Assembly (NCBI RefSeq): GCF_028686475.1
Contig: NZ_JAQUCA010000006.1
Span: forward strand, 1-64,000
Length of the DNA: 64,000 nt
Source of the DNA: Giesbergeria sp.
GTDB lineage: Bacteria > Pseudomonadota > Gammaproteobacteria > Burkholderiales > Burkholderiaceae_C
Direction of reading: 5' to 3'
Under the pieces are notes generated by a model, which made no database searches, had not been told where the DNA came from, and saw only the letters and a list, made by a program, of their open reading frames with translations. This document shows positions 19,352-28,901 of this stretch, piece by piece. Numbering within the stretch: the stretch's first letter is position 1; the number at the start of each line of letters is the position of its first letter. Position numbers and translations under genes: made by a program.

Positions 19352-20821
19352 TTAGCGGTTGGGCCGAATCAGCGCATACTGCGCCCATTCGCCCCGGCGA
19401 AACAGCACATTGATGGGCTTGGCTTTATCGGCCTTGGCCAACACGGCCTCTAGCTCTTTGGCGCTAGAGACTTCGGTGTTGGCAATGGCCAAAATAATAT
19501 CGCCCTCGCGCAGGCCAGCCCGTGCCGCCGCATCGCTGGCGGCATCGACCAACACCCCGGTTTTGTGCTTGAGTTCGCGTTTTTGCGCTTCGCTCAAATC
19601 TGACACCTGCAAGCCCAACTGCTGCGCGCTGGCCAGCTTGGTTTTACTGTCGCTGTCGGTGGCTTTGCGCGTGCTGGCAACTTTGTCGGGTTCTACTTCG
19701 GCAATGGTGATGGTCAAATCACGATTGCCACCCCGGCGAAACACGCTGATGGTGCTTTTGCTGCCCGGCTTGGTGCTACCGACCAAGCGCGGCAAATCCG
19801 ATACTTTTTCAATCGCTTTGCCGTTGAACTTGGTAATCACATCACCGGCTTCGATGCCCGCTTTCTCGGCGGGTGAACCCGCTTCTACCCCCGTCACCAG
19901 CGCGCCCTGCTGTTTGCCCAAACCGATGGATTCGGCCACATCTTTGGCCACCGGGCCAATTTGTACGCCAATGCGTCCGCGTGTGACTTTGCCGCTGGCG
20001 CGCAGTTGTTCACTCACGCGCATGGCTTCGTCGATGGGAATGGCAAAGGCAATGCCCATATAGCCGCCCGAGCGCGAATAAATTTGGCTGTTGATGCCCA
20101 CCACCTCACCGCGCATATTGATGAGCGGGCCGCCGGAGTTGCCGGGGTTAATCGCCACATCGGTTTGAATAAAGGGCAAATAATCGCCGGTGTCACGTTG
20201 TTTGGCACTGACGATGCCGGCTGTAACCGAGCTTTCTAGCCCAAACGGCGAGCCAATCGCCATCACCCACTCCCCCACGCGCAGGCGGCTGCTGTCGCCC
20301 ACTTTGACGGCGGGCAGGCCGGTGGCATCGATTTTTAGCACCGCTACATCGGTGCGCTTGTCGGTGCCAATCACTTTGGCTTTGAACTCGCGTTTGTCGG
20401 TCAGGGTGACCAGCACTTGGTCTGCGCCTTCAATCACGTGGGCGTTGGTCATGACATAGCCGTCGCTGCTGACGATAAAACCCGAACCCACGCCGCGCGA
20501 GGATTGGCCGTCTTCATCGTGCGGACGCTGTGGGCGTTGCTGGCGTGGCATTTGTGGCGTGGGCAGGCCAAAGCGCTTGAAAAACTCTAGCATTTCTTCG
20601 TCCATGCCCCCGGTGGGCACGCGCGCGGCGATTTTTTCGGTGGTGCGGATATTGACTACCGCCGGACCCACTTGTTCGACCAAATCGGTAAAGTCGGGCA
20701 GGCCACGCGCCACAGCGGCTGGTTGGGCGATGGCATTGCCAGGCATGGCGGTGATGCTGGCTGCTGCCATCACGCAGGCGGCCAGCACAGAGCGCGAAAC
20801 TGTCCAGTGTGTGTTTTTCAT
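19352..20821 (-). CDS. mucD: MucD/DegQ-type periplasmic serine protease (Do family)
   Basis: Periplasmic HtrA-family protease and chaperone for envelope quality control, 489 residues. It has a signal peptide (cleavage near AIAQP), the trypsin-like catalytic triad H128 (TNAHVIE), D158 (TDVAVL) and S229 (NPGNSGGPL), and two PDZ domains (roughly 290-380 and 400-485). The Q-linker with Gln/Pro/Arg repeats at about 90-105 is lineage-variable. It follows rseA by about 90 nt, the expected sigma-E regulon neighbour. rseB, normally between rseA and mucD, is not present. Confidence 0.93.
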   Translation of the reverse strand: MKNTHWTVSRSVLAACVMAAASITAMPGNAIAQPAAVARGLPDFTDLVEQVGPAVVNIRTTEKIAARVPTGGMDEEMLEFFKRFGLPTPQMPRQQRPQRPHDEDGQSSRGVGSGFIVSSDGYVMTNAHVIEGADQVLVTLTDKREFKAKVIGTDKRTDVAVLKIDATGLPAVKVGDSSRLRVGEWVMAIGSPFGLESSVTAGIVSAKQRDTGDYLPFIQTDVAINPGNSGGPLINMRGEVVGINSQIYSRSGGYMGIAFAIPIDEAMRVSEQLRASGKVTRGRIGVQIGPVAKDVAESIGLGKQQGALVTGVEAGSPAEKAGIEAGDVITKFNGKAIEKVSDLPRLVGSTKPGSKSTISVFRRGGNRDLTITIAEVEPDKVASTRKATDSDSKTKLASAQQLGLQVSDLSEAQKRELKHKTGVLVDAASDAAARAGLREGDIILAIANTEVSSAKELEAVLAKADKAKPINVLFRRGEWAQYALIRPNR

Positions 20822-20911
20822 CAGAAGCCTTTCTGCAAAGTAAAAACGCCCGGCACGCTGGCGGGGCGGTCTGTGCTTCAGAAGGCGTTGGCGGCGATTG
20901 GTTCCGCAGTC

Positions 20912-21595
20912 TTAGCGCTTGGGCGACTCAAAATTGGCGTTGCGTAAAAAATTAGCAGGCAGTTGCAAGGCCGAGGCTCCATGAAACTGCTGGTGGGCCG
21001 CCAGCAATTCGTCCAAACGCGGGTCACGCAACATGACTTGGGGGGTGGATTGGCCCAAGTTATCAGTTTTGGCCACTGCCACCGGAGCAGCAGCCAATGG
21101 GGGTTGCGCTACCACCGATGCAGCAGGGGCGCTGTTGGCCGCCCATTGCCCTGTGGCTGGCCCTTGGCCACTGCTGCCCCAAGTGCTCCAAGCCAAACTG
21201 GCCACGGTGGCCAAGGAGGCGACACCGGCCAGCATTTTCCAGCGGAACACCGAATCGTTGGCCGCCGCCTTGGGCACGAAAGCGATGGACTGCGCTGGCA
21301 TTTCTTGCGCCTGTACCGGCGCAACGAGGGCCGCAGGCGCGACCGCCACCGGGGGCACACCGTGCAGGGACTCTTGGGCCAAGTTTTGGCGCAGTCGGGC
21401 TAAAAAAGCGCCATCGTCGTGGGTTTGGCGCGCCAATTCGGGCGAGCGCAACACATCGCCCACCAGTTGGTACAACTGCCACGTTTCACGCCCCGCATCG
21501 GTGGCGGCAAAGTGCAGGGCTTGCGCCCATTCTTCATCGGGCAATTCACCATCGGCCAAGGCCGAGAGTTGTTCGCGTTGGGTTTGCTGTTCCAT
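20912..21595 (-). CDS. rseA: RseA/MucA-type anti-sigma factor
   Basis: Membrane anti-sigma factor that holds the RpoE-type sigma factor inactive until envelope stress triggers proteolysis. The 227-residue product starts MEQQTQREQLSALADGELPD, the N-terminal sigma-binding domain, with DVLRSPELA further on. A single transmembrane helix (MLAGVASLATVASLAWSTWG, near residue 125) leads to an Ala/Pro-rich periplasmic part. The ending, DPRLDELLAAHQQFHG, is typical of beta-proteobacterial RseA. The ATG at 21595 is chosen over 21715, which lies inside rpoE. Confidence 0.9.
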   Translation of the reverse strand: MEQQTQREQLSALADGELPDEEWAQALHFAATDAGRETWQLYQLVGDVLRSPELARQTHDDGAFLARLRQNLAQESLHGVPPVAVAPAALVAPVQAQEMPAQSIAFVPKAAANDSVFRWKMLAGVASLATVASLAWSTWGSSGQGPATGQWAANSAPAASVVAQPPLAAAPVAVAKTDNLGQSTPQVMLRDPRLDELLAAHQQFHGASALQLPANFLRNANFESPKR

Positions 21596-21671
21596 GATTT
21601 TTTCACCTGTTTGGGGCCTGTGCGGGCCACCATGAGCTATTGCAACGTCAAGCGCCTTCAGCGACGGCTGC

Positions 21672-22304
21672 TTACCAGCGTTTGCCGCTTTGGTTTTGCA
21701 GCAAAGGCCGCACACGCGCCGAAATGGCTTCGCGCGCCCGAAAAATGCGTGAACGCACTGTGCCGATAGGGCAGTTCATGGCCAAGGCAATTTCGTCATA
21801 GCTCAATCCTTCAATTTCCCGTAGCGTTACGGCTTGGCGCAAGTCTTCGGGCAGGGCTTCCATCGCGGCATTGACGGCAGCAGCAATTTCTTGCGCCGCC
21901 AACACCGTCTCTGGGGTTTCGTCTGTACTTGGTTCATGTCCGGGCCGTGAAGTTTCATCGTTTTCATCGTGAACCGACATAGCGCTTTCGTAAAGCAGCG
22001 GGTCACGCTTGAGGTCGAGCAGCGCTTTCTTGGCCGTATTGACAGCAATGCGGTACAACCAGGTATAAAACTGGGCCTCGCCACGAAACTGGGGCAGGGC
22101 GCGGTAAGCACGGATGAAGGTTTCTTGGGCGATGTCTTCTATCAAATTGCTGTCGCGCACCATGCGACCAATCAGGCGCTCGATGCGGCGCTGGTATTTA
22201 ATCACCAACAGTTCGTAGGCGCGCTGGTCGCCTGCCACGGTGCGCTGCACCAGCGCCCAATCACTGTCACCCGGAGGTACATCGGCAGGAGGAGAGACGG
22301 TCAT
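21672..22304 (-). CDS. rpoE: RpoE/AlgU-type ECF sigma factor
   Basis: Envelope-stress sigma factor of the ECF group, 210 residues. Region 2 reads VIKYQRRIERLIGRMV...EDIAQETFIRAYRALPQFRG, and region 4 EGLSYDEIALAMNCPIGTVRSRIFRARE. The ATG at 22304 overlaps the stop of the upstream small membrane gene by 4 nt. A longer ORF to 22694 runs through that gene in another frame and is rejected. The order rpoE-rseA-mucD implies autoregulated envelope stress control, placed directly behind the fab genes. Confidence 0.95.
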   Translation of the reverse strand: MTVSPPADVPPGDSDWALVQRTVAGDQRAYELLVIKYQRRIERLIGRMVRDSNLIEDIAQETFIRAYRALPQFRGEAQFYTWLYRIAVNTAKKALLDLKRDPLLYESAMSVHDENDETSRPGHEPSTDETPETVLAAQEIAAAVNAAMEALPEDLRQAVTLREIEGLSYDEIALAMNCPIGTVRSRIFRAREAISARVRPLLQNQSGKRW

Positions 22305-22762
22305 GGTGTGGGGGTAGGGGGTGGTGAAGGGGCGGGAGGGGCCAGCAATGCGCGGCGCACATCGAGCCATTGGGGGGGGTCTTGGCGCTGCTCTAGCCAC
22401 AACCAAACTACTTGGCCAGAGCCGGGGGCTTGCCAGCGTACCCACAGGCTGTGCTGCCAGTCCAGATGAATCGAGGCACTGCCGAGACCACTGGCGGTGC
22501 CGCCGGAAGGTGTCCAGCTCCAATGGTAGCCATCCCAAGCCAAGCTGCCTTGGGGCGATTGCCACCAAAACCACAGCACCCACAGGGTACACAGCAGCCA
22601 CAGCAGCAAGGCCGATGCCCATGCGACTTTGCCCGGCGCGGCCCCCGCTATGCTCCAAGCCAGCAAGCCCCCCAACCCCGCTGCCACCAAGCACAGCAAG
22701 CCGCTCAATAGCCTAGGGCTACGGCGCACCGGGTAGGCCACCAAGGGGGCCGACTGGCTCAT
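22301..22762 (-). CDS. small two-helix membrane protein upstream of rpoE
   Basis: A 153-residue protein with two strong membrane segments (about 18-38 and 46-66). A Trp-rich soluble part follows (WDGYHWSWTPSGG, WQHSLWVRWQAPGSG, WLWLEQRQDPPQWLDVRRALL) and then a proline-rich tail. The sequence recalls proteins found next to rpoE in Burkholderiales that are annotated as hypothetical. Its stop overlaps the rpoE start by 4 nt, so translational coupling to rpoE is likely. Its function is unknown; a link to envelope stress is inference from position. Confidence 0.7.
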   Translation of the reverse strand: MSQSAPLVAYPVRRSPRLLSGLLCLVAAGLGGLLAWSIAGAAPGKVAWASALLLWLLCTLWVLWFWWQSPQGSLAWDGYHWSWTPSGGTASGLGSASIHLDWQHSLWVRWQAPGSGQVVWLWLEQRQDPPQWLDVRRALLAPPAPSPPPTPTP

Positions 22763-22831
22763 GCTGCCCCTTGGGCGCTGGCGTGCGATGTGGCGCGGCA
22801 GGCCATACAGCAGTAGGCCGGCAATGGCGGC

Positions 22832-24076
22832 TTAAATGCGCCGGAACACCAGCGAGCCGTTGGTGCCGCCAAAGCCGAAATTGTTTTTGACGGCAATATC
22901 GAGCTTGGCATCGCGGGCGGTGTTGGCGCAATAGTCCAAGTCACATTCTGGGTCGGGCGTGTTCAGGTTGGTGGTGGGCGGAATTTTTTGCTGCTGCAAG
23001 GCCAGCACGGTAAAGATGCTCTCGATACCGCCAGCACCGCCCAACAGATGGCCCGTCATGGACTTGGTAGAACTGACCACCATTTTGTGGGCATGGTCGC
23101 CAAAGGCGGCCTTGATGGCATTGGTCTCGTTGATGTCGCCCAGCGGCGTGGAGGTGCCGTGCGCGTTGAGGTAGTCCACCTGATTGGCGTTGATACCGGC
23201 ATTGCGTAGCGCAGCCAGCATGGCGCGGCGTGGGCCATCCATGCTGGGGGCGGTGATGTGGCCAGCGTCGGCACTCATGCCAAAACCGCACAATTCGGCG
23301 TAAATTTTGGCCCCACGCGCTTTGGCGTGTTCGTACTCTTCTAGCACCATCACGCCAGCGCCTTCGCCCAGCACAAAGCCGTCGCGGTCTTTGTCCCACG
23401 GGCGCGAGGCGTGTTGGGGGTCATCGTTGCGCGTGGAGAGGGCGCGCATGGCAGCAAAACCGCCCACGCCCAGCGGCGAAATGGTGGCCTCGGTGCCGCC
23501 AGCGACGACGATGTCGGCATCGCCGTACTCAATCATGCGGCCACCTTCGCCAATGCAGTGCAGGCCGGTGGTGCAGGCTGTTACAACCGCCAAATTGGGG
23601 CCTTTGAAGCCAAAGCGCATGGAAACATGCCCAGCCACCATGTTGATGATGGAAGCGGGCACAAAGAAAGGAGTCACGCGCCGGGGGCCACGACCGACCA
23701 ACTCGGTGTGGGTGTTTTCGATCAGCGGCAGGCCGCCGATGCCCGAGCCAATCACACAAGCGATGCGCGTGGCCAACTCTTCATCCAAGGCATCGCCGGT
23801 GGGCAAGCCAGCATCTTGCACCGCTTGCGCGGCAGCAGCAATGCCAAAATGGATAAAGCTGTCCATAGTGCGCGCATCTTTGGCGCTGATATAAGACCCT
23901 AGGTCAAACCCTTTGACCTCACCGGCAATTTTGCAGGCGAAGTTCGACGTATCGAACTTGGTGATGAGATCAATACCGGATTTTCCGGCGAGGATATTGG
24001 CCCAGGCATCTTGTACCGTGTTACCCACGGGGCTGATGCAACCTAGGCCGGTCACGACAACGCGACGACGGCTCAT
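22832..24076 (-). CDS. fabF: FabF, 3-oxoacyl-ACP synthase II
   Basis: Elongating ketosynthase of type II fatty acid synthesis, 414 residues. The nucleophile Cys168 is in [11 protein letters not shown]. The two His residues lie in [11 protein letters not shown] and in the segment [27 protein letters not shown] closes the active site. It starts about 40 nt after acpP, completing the fabH-fabD-fabG-acpP-fabF order. Confidence 0.96.
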   Translation of the reverse strand: MSRRRVVVTGLGCISPVGNTVQDAWANILAGKSGIDLITKFDTSNFACKIAGEVKGFDLGSYISAKDARTMDSFIHFGIAAAAQAVQDAGLPTGDALDEELATRIACVIGSGIGGLPLIENTHTELVGRGPRRVTPFFVPASIINMVAGHVSMRFGFKGPNLAVVTACTTGLHCIGEGGRMIEYGDADIVVAGGTEATISPLGVGGFAAMRALSTRNDDPQHASRPWDKDRDGFVLGEGAGVMVLEEYEHAKARGAKIYAELCGFGMSADAGHITAPSMDGPRRAMLAALRNAGINANQVDYLNAHGTSTPLGDINETNAIKAAFGDHAHKMVVSSTKSMTGHLLGGAGGIESIFTVLALQQQKIPPTTNLNTPDPECDLDYCANTARDAKLDIAVKNNFGFGGTNGSLVFRRI

Positions 24077-24117
24077 GCGTTAAAACCTTGTGCTGATCGA
24101 AAGGCGCGGTGCGCCGA

Positions 24118-24462
<345 letters not shown>

Positions 24463-25209
24463 CTACATGTACATGCCGCCATTGACGTGCAATTCTTGCC
24501 CGGTGACATAGCCCGCTTCATGGGACGCAAGGTAGGCCACGGCATGGGCGATGTCGGATGGCTTGCCCAAACAACCCAATGGAATTTGCGCTGTCAGGGC
24601 TTTTTGCTGTGCTTCGGGCAGGCTGGCGGTCATGTCGGTGTCGATGAAGCCGGGGGCCACGCAGTTGACGGTGATGTTGCGGCTGCCCAGTTCACGCGCC
24701 AAGGCGCGCGTCATACCGGCCACACCGGCCTTGGCGGCGGCGTAGTTGGCCTGACCGGGGTTGCCCGAAGCGCCCACCACGCTGGTGATGCTGATGATGC
24801 GGCCAAAACGCTGCTTCATCATGGGTTTGATAGCGGCACGGCTCACGCGAAACACGGCTTTCAGATTGGTGTCCAGCACGGCATCCCAGTCGTCATCTTT
24901 CATCCGCATGGCCAGTTGGTCACGGGTGATACCAGCGTTGTTCACCAGCACTTGCAGGCCGCCTTGTTGCTTGACGATGCCATCTATCAGCGCTTCTACC
25001 GCTGGGGCATCGTTGACATCCAAAGCCGCGCCTCGGCAGCTGGGGTAGGCGGCCAAGGCCGCGCTGATGCGCTCGGCCCCTTCAGCCGTGGTGGCCGTAC
25101 CAATGACTTGGTAGCCACGGGCAGCCAGTTCTTGGGCAATGGCTGCACCAATACCGCGCGATGCGCCAGTGACCAGTGCCACGGGGGCTTTTGTGGTGGA
25201 TTCGCTCAT
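24463..25209 (-). CDS. fabG: FabG, 3-oxoacyl-ACP reductase
   Basis: NADPH-dependent short-chain reductase of fatty acid elongation, 248 residues. The cofactor loop is VTGASRGIGAAIA, the structural Asn lies in VNNAGITRD, and the catalytic Tyr/Lys in ANYAAAKAGVAG. The C-terminus ends GGMYM. Its start overlaps the fabD stop by 4 nt. Confidence 0.96.
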   Translation of the reverse strand: MSESTTKAPVALVTGASRGIGAAIAQELAARGYQVIGTATTAEGAERISAALAAYPSCRGAALDVNDAPAVEALIDGIVKQQGGLQVLVNNAGITRDQLAMRMKDDDWDAVLDTNLKAVFRVSRAAIKPMMKQRFGRIISITSVVGASGNPGQANYAAAKAGVAGMTRALARELGSRNITVNCVAPGFIDTDMTASLPEAQQKALTAQIPLGCLGKPSDIAHAVAYLASHEAGYVTGQELHVNGGMYM

Positions 25210-26153
25210 GCCAATAACTCCTTGGTTTGGGTCAGGGTGGTGGGGTCGTACAGGGCGGCACCGACCAGTTCGGCATCAATGCGCTTGACCAGCCCGGCCA
25301 ATACCTTGCCGGGGCCGCATTCGATGATATGGCTGATGCCACGGGCTTTGAGTGCTTGCACGCATTCCACCCAGCGCACCGGGCCAAAGGCTTGGCGGTA
25401 GAGTGCATCGCGGATGGCATCGGCATCTTGCTGTACCGCCACGTCGATGTTGTTGAGGACAGGAATTTGCGGCGCGGCCAGCACGGTCTCTGCCAAAGCC
25501 AGGCGCAGTTTTTCAGCCGCAGGTTTCATCAGGCTGGAGTGAAACGGTGCCGATACCGGCAATGGCAGGGCGCGTTTGGCTCCGGCGGCTTTGAGCATTT
25601 CGCAGGCTTTTTCGACGGCGGCTTTGCTGCCCGCAATCACGGTTTGGGCTGGGTCGTTAAAGTTAACGGCCTCTACCACTTCGGCGCTGTTGCCCAATGC
25701 AGCAGTGGCTTCGGCGCAGCCCGCGATGACTTTGGCGGCTTCTAAGCCCAAAATAGCGGCCATTGCGCCGGTGCCCACCGGCACGGCTTCTTGCATGGCA
25801 GCAGCGCGCAGGCGCACCAGCGGTGCTGCTTGGGCCAGCGTGAGTACGCCCGAGGCCACCAAGGCCGAGTATTCGCCCAGAGAGTGCCCGGCCACGGCAG
25901 CAGGCAAAGCGCCGCCTTCCGCTTGCCAGACCCGCCATGCCGCTACACCGGCCACCAGCATCACCGGTTGGGTGTTGGTGGTCAGGGCCAAAGCTTCTTT
26001 CGGGCCTTCGTGGATGAGCTTGGCAACATCTTCACCCAAGGCATCGGAGGCTTCTTGCAGCGTTTGCGCCACCACGGGGTGGTCGCTCCAGGCATCCAAC
26101 ATACCCACAGATTGGGAGCCTTGTCCCGGAAAGACAAATGCAAAAGTCTTCAT
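25206..26153 (-). CDS. fabD: FabD, malonyl-CoA:ACP transacylase
   Basis: Loads malonyl groups on AcpP. From the ATG at 26153 the product is 315 residues and begins MKTFAFVFPGQGSQSVGM. The serine nucleophile is in AGHSLGEYSAL, and the catalytic His in LPVSAPFHSSLM. The longer ORF to 26210 overlaps fabH and is rejected. It lies 19 nt after fabH and overlaps fabG by 4 nt. Confidence 0.96.
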   Translation of the reverse strand: MKTFAFVFPGQGSQSVGMLDAWSDHPVVAQTLQEASDALGEDVAKLIHEGPKEALALTTNTQPVMLVAGVAAWRVWQAEGGALPAAVAGHSLGEYSALVASGVLTLAQAAPLVRLRAAAMQEAVPVGTGAMAAILGLEAAKVIAGCAEATAALGNSAEVVEAVNFNDPAQTVIAGSKAAVEKACEMLKAAGAKRALPLPVSAPFHSSLMKPAAEKLRLALAETVLAAPQIPVLNNIDVAVQQDADAIRDALYRQAFGPVRWVECVQALKARGISHIIECGPGKVLAGLVKRIDAELVGAALYDPTTLTQTKELLA

Positions 26154-26172
26154 AGTTTTTTTATGGAAAAAA

Positions 26173-27150
26173 TCAGAGTTTGAGCAGCACCGCGCCCCAA
26201 GTAAAGCCACCGCCTACGCCTTCGAGCAGCAGGGTTTGGCCTTTTTGCACCTGACCGGCGCGCACGGCGTGGTCTAGTGCCAGCGGAATCGAGGCCGCCG
26301 AGGTGTTGCCATGCTCTTGCACCGTCACCACGACTTTGTCCATGCCCATTTTGAGCTTGCGCGCCGTGCTTTGCATGATACGGATATTGGCTTGGTGCGG
26401 AATCAGCCAATCAATATCGGCTTCGGTCAGGTTGGCTTTGTGCAGCACCGTGCGGGCGGCACCTTCCAATAAACCCACCGCCAGCTTGAACACCGCTTGG
26501 CCGTCCATCGTCAGCAAGGGCAGGCCAGTCACTTGGCCGCCCGAAACATGGCCGGGCACGCACAAAATGCCCACATGTTTGCCATCGGCGTGGATGTCGG
26601 TGGACAAAATGCCCGGCTCCTCCGAGGCTTCTAGCACCACGGCCCCAGCGCCATCGCCAAACAGCACGCAGGTGGTGCGGTCTTGGAAATCCAACAGGCG
26701 GCTAAAAATTTCGGAACCCACCACCAGCGCCCGCGTGGCCGTGCCCGCGCGAATCATGGCATCGGCGACCGTGAGGGCATAGATAAAGCCGCTGCACACC
26801 GCCTGCACATCAAACGCCGGGCAACCGTGGGCACCGAGTTTGTGTTGCAAGATGGTGGCCGTGGACGGAAACACCATATCGGGCGTGGAGGTGGCCACAA
26901 TAATCAGGTCAATGTCTTGGGCTTGCACCCCGGCAGCATCCAAGGCTTGGCGCGCGGCCTCTAGCGCCAAATCGCTGCTCACCACATCGGCATCAGCAAA
27001 GTGGCGCGCCCGGATGCCGGTGCGCTCGACAATCCATTGGTCTGAGCTTTCCACGCCACGGGCGGCCAAATCGGCCACTAAATCGGCGTTGGTTACGCGG
27101 CGCGGGGGCAGGTAGCTGCCCGTGCCGATAATGCGGGAGTAGGGTTTCAT
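26173..27150 (-). CDS. fabH: FabH, 3-oxoacyl-ACP synthase III
   Basis: Initiates fatty acid synthesis by condensing acetyl-CoA with malonyl-ACP. The 325-residue enzyme has Cys119 (VQAVCSGF), His252 (LIPHQANIR) and Asn282 (EHGNTSA), the complete triad. Its ATG shares one base with the iscB TGA (TGATG). No good Shine-Dalgarno is seen at the usual distance, only a GAGG about 19 nt upstream, so initiation may depend on ribosomes finishing iscB. In relatives plsX directly precedes fabH. Confidence 0.96.
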   Translation of the reverse strand: MKPYSRIIGTGSYLPPRRVTNADLVADLAARGVESSDQWIVERTGIRARHFADADVVSSDLALEAARQALDAAGVQAQDIDLIIVATSTPDMVFPSTATILQHKLGAHGCPAFDVQAVCSGFIYALTVADAMIRAGTATRALVVGSEIFSRLLDFQDRTTCVLFGDGAGAVVLEASEEPGILSTDIHADGKHVGILCVPGHVSGGQVTGLPLLTMDGQAVFKLAVGLLEGAARTVLHKANLTEADIDWLIPHQANIRIMQSTARKLKMGMDKVVVTVQEHGNTSAASIPLALDHAVRAGQVQKGQTLLLEGVGGGFTWGAVLLKL

Positions 27151-28598
27151 CAGTGTGCGCGTGAAACCTCGGCATTCATGCCGGGGAGGCAGAGCGCGGA
27201 ACGCACAGCGTTCCTGGCTTGGGGCCTTGCCGGTTCACGTTTTGCGCTGTTGGCCCGGTTGAAGAAGTAGCCATAGCCATCACCACGCTGAATCACGCGA
27301 CAATGTTTGTGGCTGATGCCTTGCACCACGACGGATTGTCCGTCTTGGTAGCTTTGGATGTTAAAAGAACCACTGGCTCGAATCGCCACACGACCGATGT
27401 GGATGCCAGCTTTGACCCCCGAGGGCACTTCGGCGCGTACCATGTCGCCAGTGCCAAAACCATGCACCCGTTTACGGCGCATGAGGTAGCCCCTTGGAAA
27501 GCCAAATTTGTTCAGCCTTGTGCGTTGGTAACTGCCTCGGCCTGTGGCTTTGAGTGTTAGCGTGGGGCATTGCCAGTTTTGCAGGACTTGCAGGGTTCCG
27601 ACGCAAGCAGCATCGAGTGCATGGGTTTTCGGGATACCCAGCGTGCAACGGTTGAATTTGGTTTGACCACCCGAAGCCAGTTCGACCGGCAAGCCGGTGG
27701 CTTGCAGCGCATTCGCCAGCGCCCAGCGGGTAGCATTGACTGCTGCTGCATCACGCAGGGGCTTTTTCGCATCTGCGAGTATCTTGGCCAAGCGCTTGGG
27801 GTCTTTGGTCAAAAAATCTTCAATGCTACGCGCGGCTTTTTTCTGGTTGCAGCAGGCGCAAGCCAGCGTTAAGTTAGAAGCCCGATTGCTGCCGCCCTGC
27901 GCTTTGGGGTGGATGTGTTCGATTTGCAACGGAACGTCTTGGGCATCGCAATACGCGCACTGGCGGCCCCATTTTTCCAGCAGGTACTCGCGCAGTTCGT
28001 AGCCGAATAAAGTGCCTTGCTGGTATTCGATGCCCGAGATTTTCGGGTTTTGCAGGGCTTGCATATCAAAGCGCACCAGCTCAGAGCTGATGGCTTTAAG
28101 TGGTACCCAGCGTTGGATGCGTCGCACCCACGCCATGCAGGTATCGACCCGGTGTTGCAACGAGGGGGCCAGCCAACCTTCTTTTTGGTTGCCGCGATTG
28201 AGAAAACGCGGCGCACGGTGGCGCAACTGGTTTCTACGCCGACGGCGCATCTGGCGGCGAGCGGTTAAGGCTTCGGAAATTTGTCTGCCACGATGGATTA
28301 ACTCCATCAAGTTCAGCACCACGGCAGTAACTTGCACTTCGCCGCTTTGCTGGTCAATGATTTCAGCATCGCGCACCAAAGCCAAGCCGGTAGTTTTGCT
28401 GCCGGGGTCGAGTTTCAAACGCAGTGGCTGAAAAGTGCAGGTATCCGCTGCACGGTCTGTAAGTCGAATCACCATCGGTACCAAGCGATGCACCCGCGCC
28501 CGGCCACGCGCCAGCAGCAGCCGGGCGCGCTTTTCGGTGCAGGGCATCAATGCCTTACCTTGGGAATCCAACACAAAAACTGCCACGTATCTCTCCAT
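27150..28598 (-). CDS. iscB: IscB, RNA-guided nuclease (RuvC + HNH), OMEGA system
   Basis: 482-residue IscB, the transposon-encoded ancestor of Cas9, which cuts DNA under guidance of an omega RNA. Visible parts: an N-terminal PLMP-type domain ([15 protein letters not shown] and the [16 protein letters not shown] helix); RuvC-I with D64 ([12 protein letters not shown]); an arginine-rich bridge helix (about 113-131); RuvC-II with E173 (SSELVRFD); an HNH domain with zinc pairs C214xxC217 and C247xxC250, His228 (IEHIHP) and Asn242; RuvC-III with H326/D329 ([11 protein letters not shown]); and a basic C-terminal domain. All expected catalytic residues are intact. No TnpA is nearby. A GTG at 28586, with GGAG six nt upstream, would give the family-like start (M)AVFVLD and may be the true start. 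The gene lies inside the plsX-fabH junction and its stop overlaps the fabH ATG. Confidence 0.93.
   Translation of the reverse strand: MERYVAVFVLDSQGKALMPCTEKRARLLLARGRARVHRLVPMVIRLTDRAADTCTFQPLRLKLDPGSKTTGLALVRDAEIIDQQSGEVQVTAVVLNLMELIHRGRQISEALTARRQMRRRRRNQLRHRAPRFLNRGNQKEGWLAPSLQHRVDTCMAWVRRIQRWVPLKAISSELVRFDMQALQNPKISGIEYQQGTLFGYELREYLLEKWGRQCAYCDAQDVPLQIEHIHPKAQGGSNRASNLTLACACCNQKKAARSIEDFLTKDPKRLAKILADAKKPLRDAAAVNATRWALANALQATGLPVELASGGQTKFNRCTLGIPKTHALDAACVGTLQVLQNWQCPTLTLKATGRGSYQRTRLNKFGFPRGYLMRRKRVHGFGTGDMVRAEVPSGVKAGIHIGRVAIRASGSFNIQSYQDGQSVVVQGISHKHCRVIQRGDGYGYFFNRANSAKREPARPQARNAVRSALCLPGMNAEVSRAH
27198..27214. repeat. 7 bp inverted repeat near the iscB 3' end
   Basis: GGAACGC-ACA-GCGTTCC is a perfect hairpin within the last 25 codons of iscB. 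IS200/IS605-type elements carry subterminal hairpins at both ends, so this could be the right-end hairpin paired with the one at 28882-28901. The two stems are unrelated in sequence, so this stays a suggestion. Confidence 0.35.
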
Positions 28599-28901
28599 CT
28601 CTCCAAAAAAACGGCTGTCTTTCCAGCTAGTCAGCCCTTACGGGCTTAGTGAGGGACACCTTGCGATGTCGCTCCCCTCGGGAATGTTGGCAACCGGCTC
28701 CAGCTTTTACAAGCTGCGGTTTCAAGCTTCGGGCTTTTACCTTGGTCCAGCATGATTAAAACCTTGCAGAGCAGCAAACTGAGGAAGCATTTGCTGGTGC
28801 GTCTCAACGACCTGTTGTCAACGTAGCGGGCTGGTTACCGCTTTCCCTGGTCAACTTGGCTTAAATCCTTTCGGCTTCAAGCCCCATCCTTCAGGATGGG
28901 G
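28599..28901 (-). ncRNA. candidate omega RNA of the IscB element
   Basis: The roughly 300 nt upstream of iscB hold no plausible gene but many strong hairpins on the iscB strand, the expected place and size for an omega RNA (5' guide, structured scaffold, 3' end near the iscB start). From 5' to 3': an 8 bp stem with TGAA loop (28901-28882), a 7 bp stem CAGCAAA/TTTGCTG (28796-28772), a 6 bp stem with GTAA tetraloop (28716-28701), a GAGG../..CCTC and GACA/TGTC composite stem (about 28679-28651), and AGCCC-GTAA-GGGCT (28646-28633). A T-rich run follows just before the iscB ribosome site. The guide would be the 15-20 nt 5' of the first hairpin, inside the plsX 3' end. Exact ends are not determinable by eye. 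Confidence 0.7.
28882..28901. repeat. terminal-type palindrome at the left edge of the IscB element
   Basis: CCCCATCC-TTCA-GGATGGGG on the plus strand, a perfect 8 bp hairpin overlapping the plsX stop codon (28891-28893). On the iscB strand it is immediately preceded by TTA, giving ATTACCCC. Its position suggests the left-end structure of the element and the start of the omega RNA scaffold. Confidence 0.6.

Noticed and set aside
22305-22694. N-terminal extension of rpoE to 22694
   Set aside because: It runs out of frame through the small membrane protein gene and is not ECF-like; the start at 22304 matches the family.
28017-28755. Plus-strand ORFs opposite iscB and across the upstream region
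   Set aside because: They are antisense to iscB or cross hairpins, show no recognisable domain and have no plausible start context; they look like shadows.
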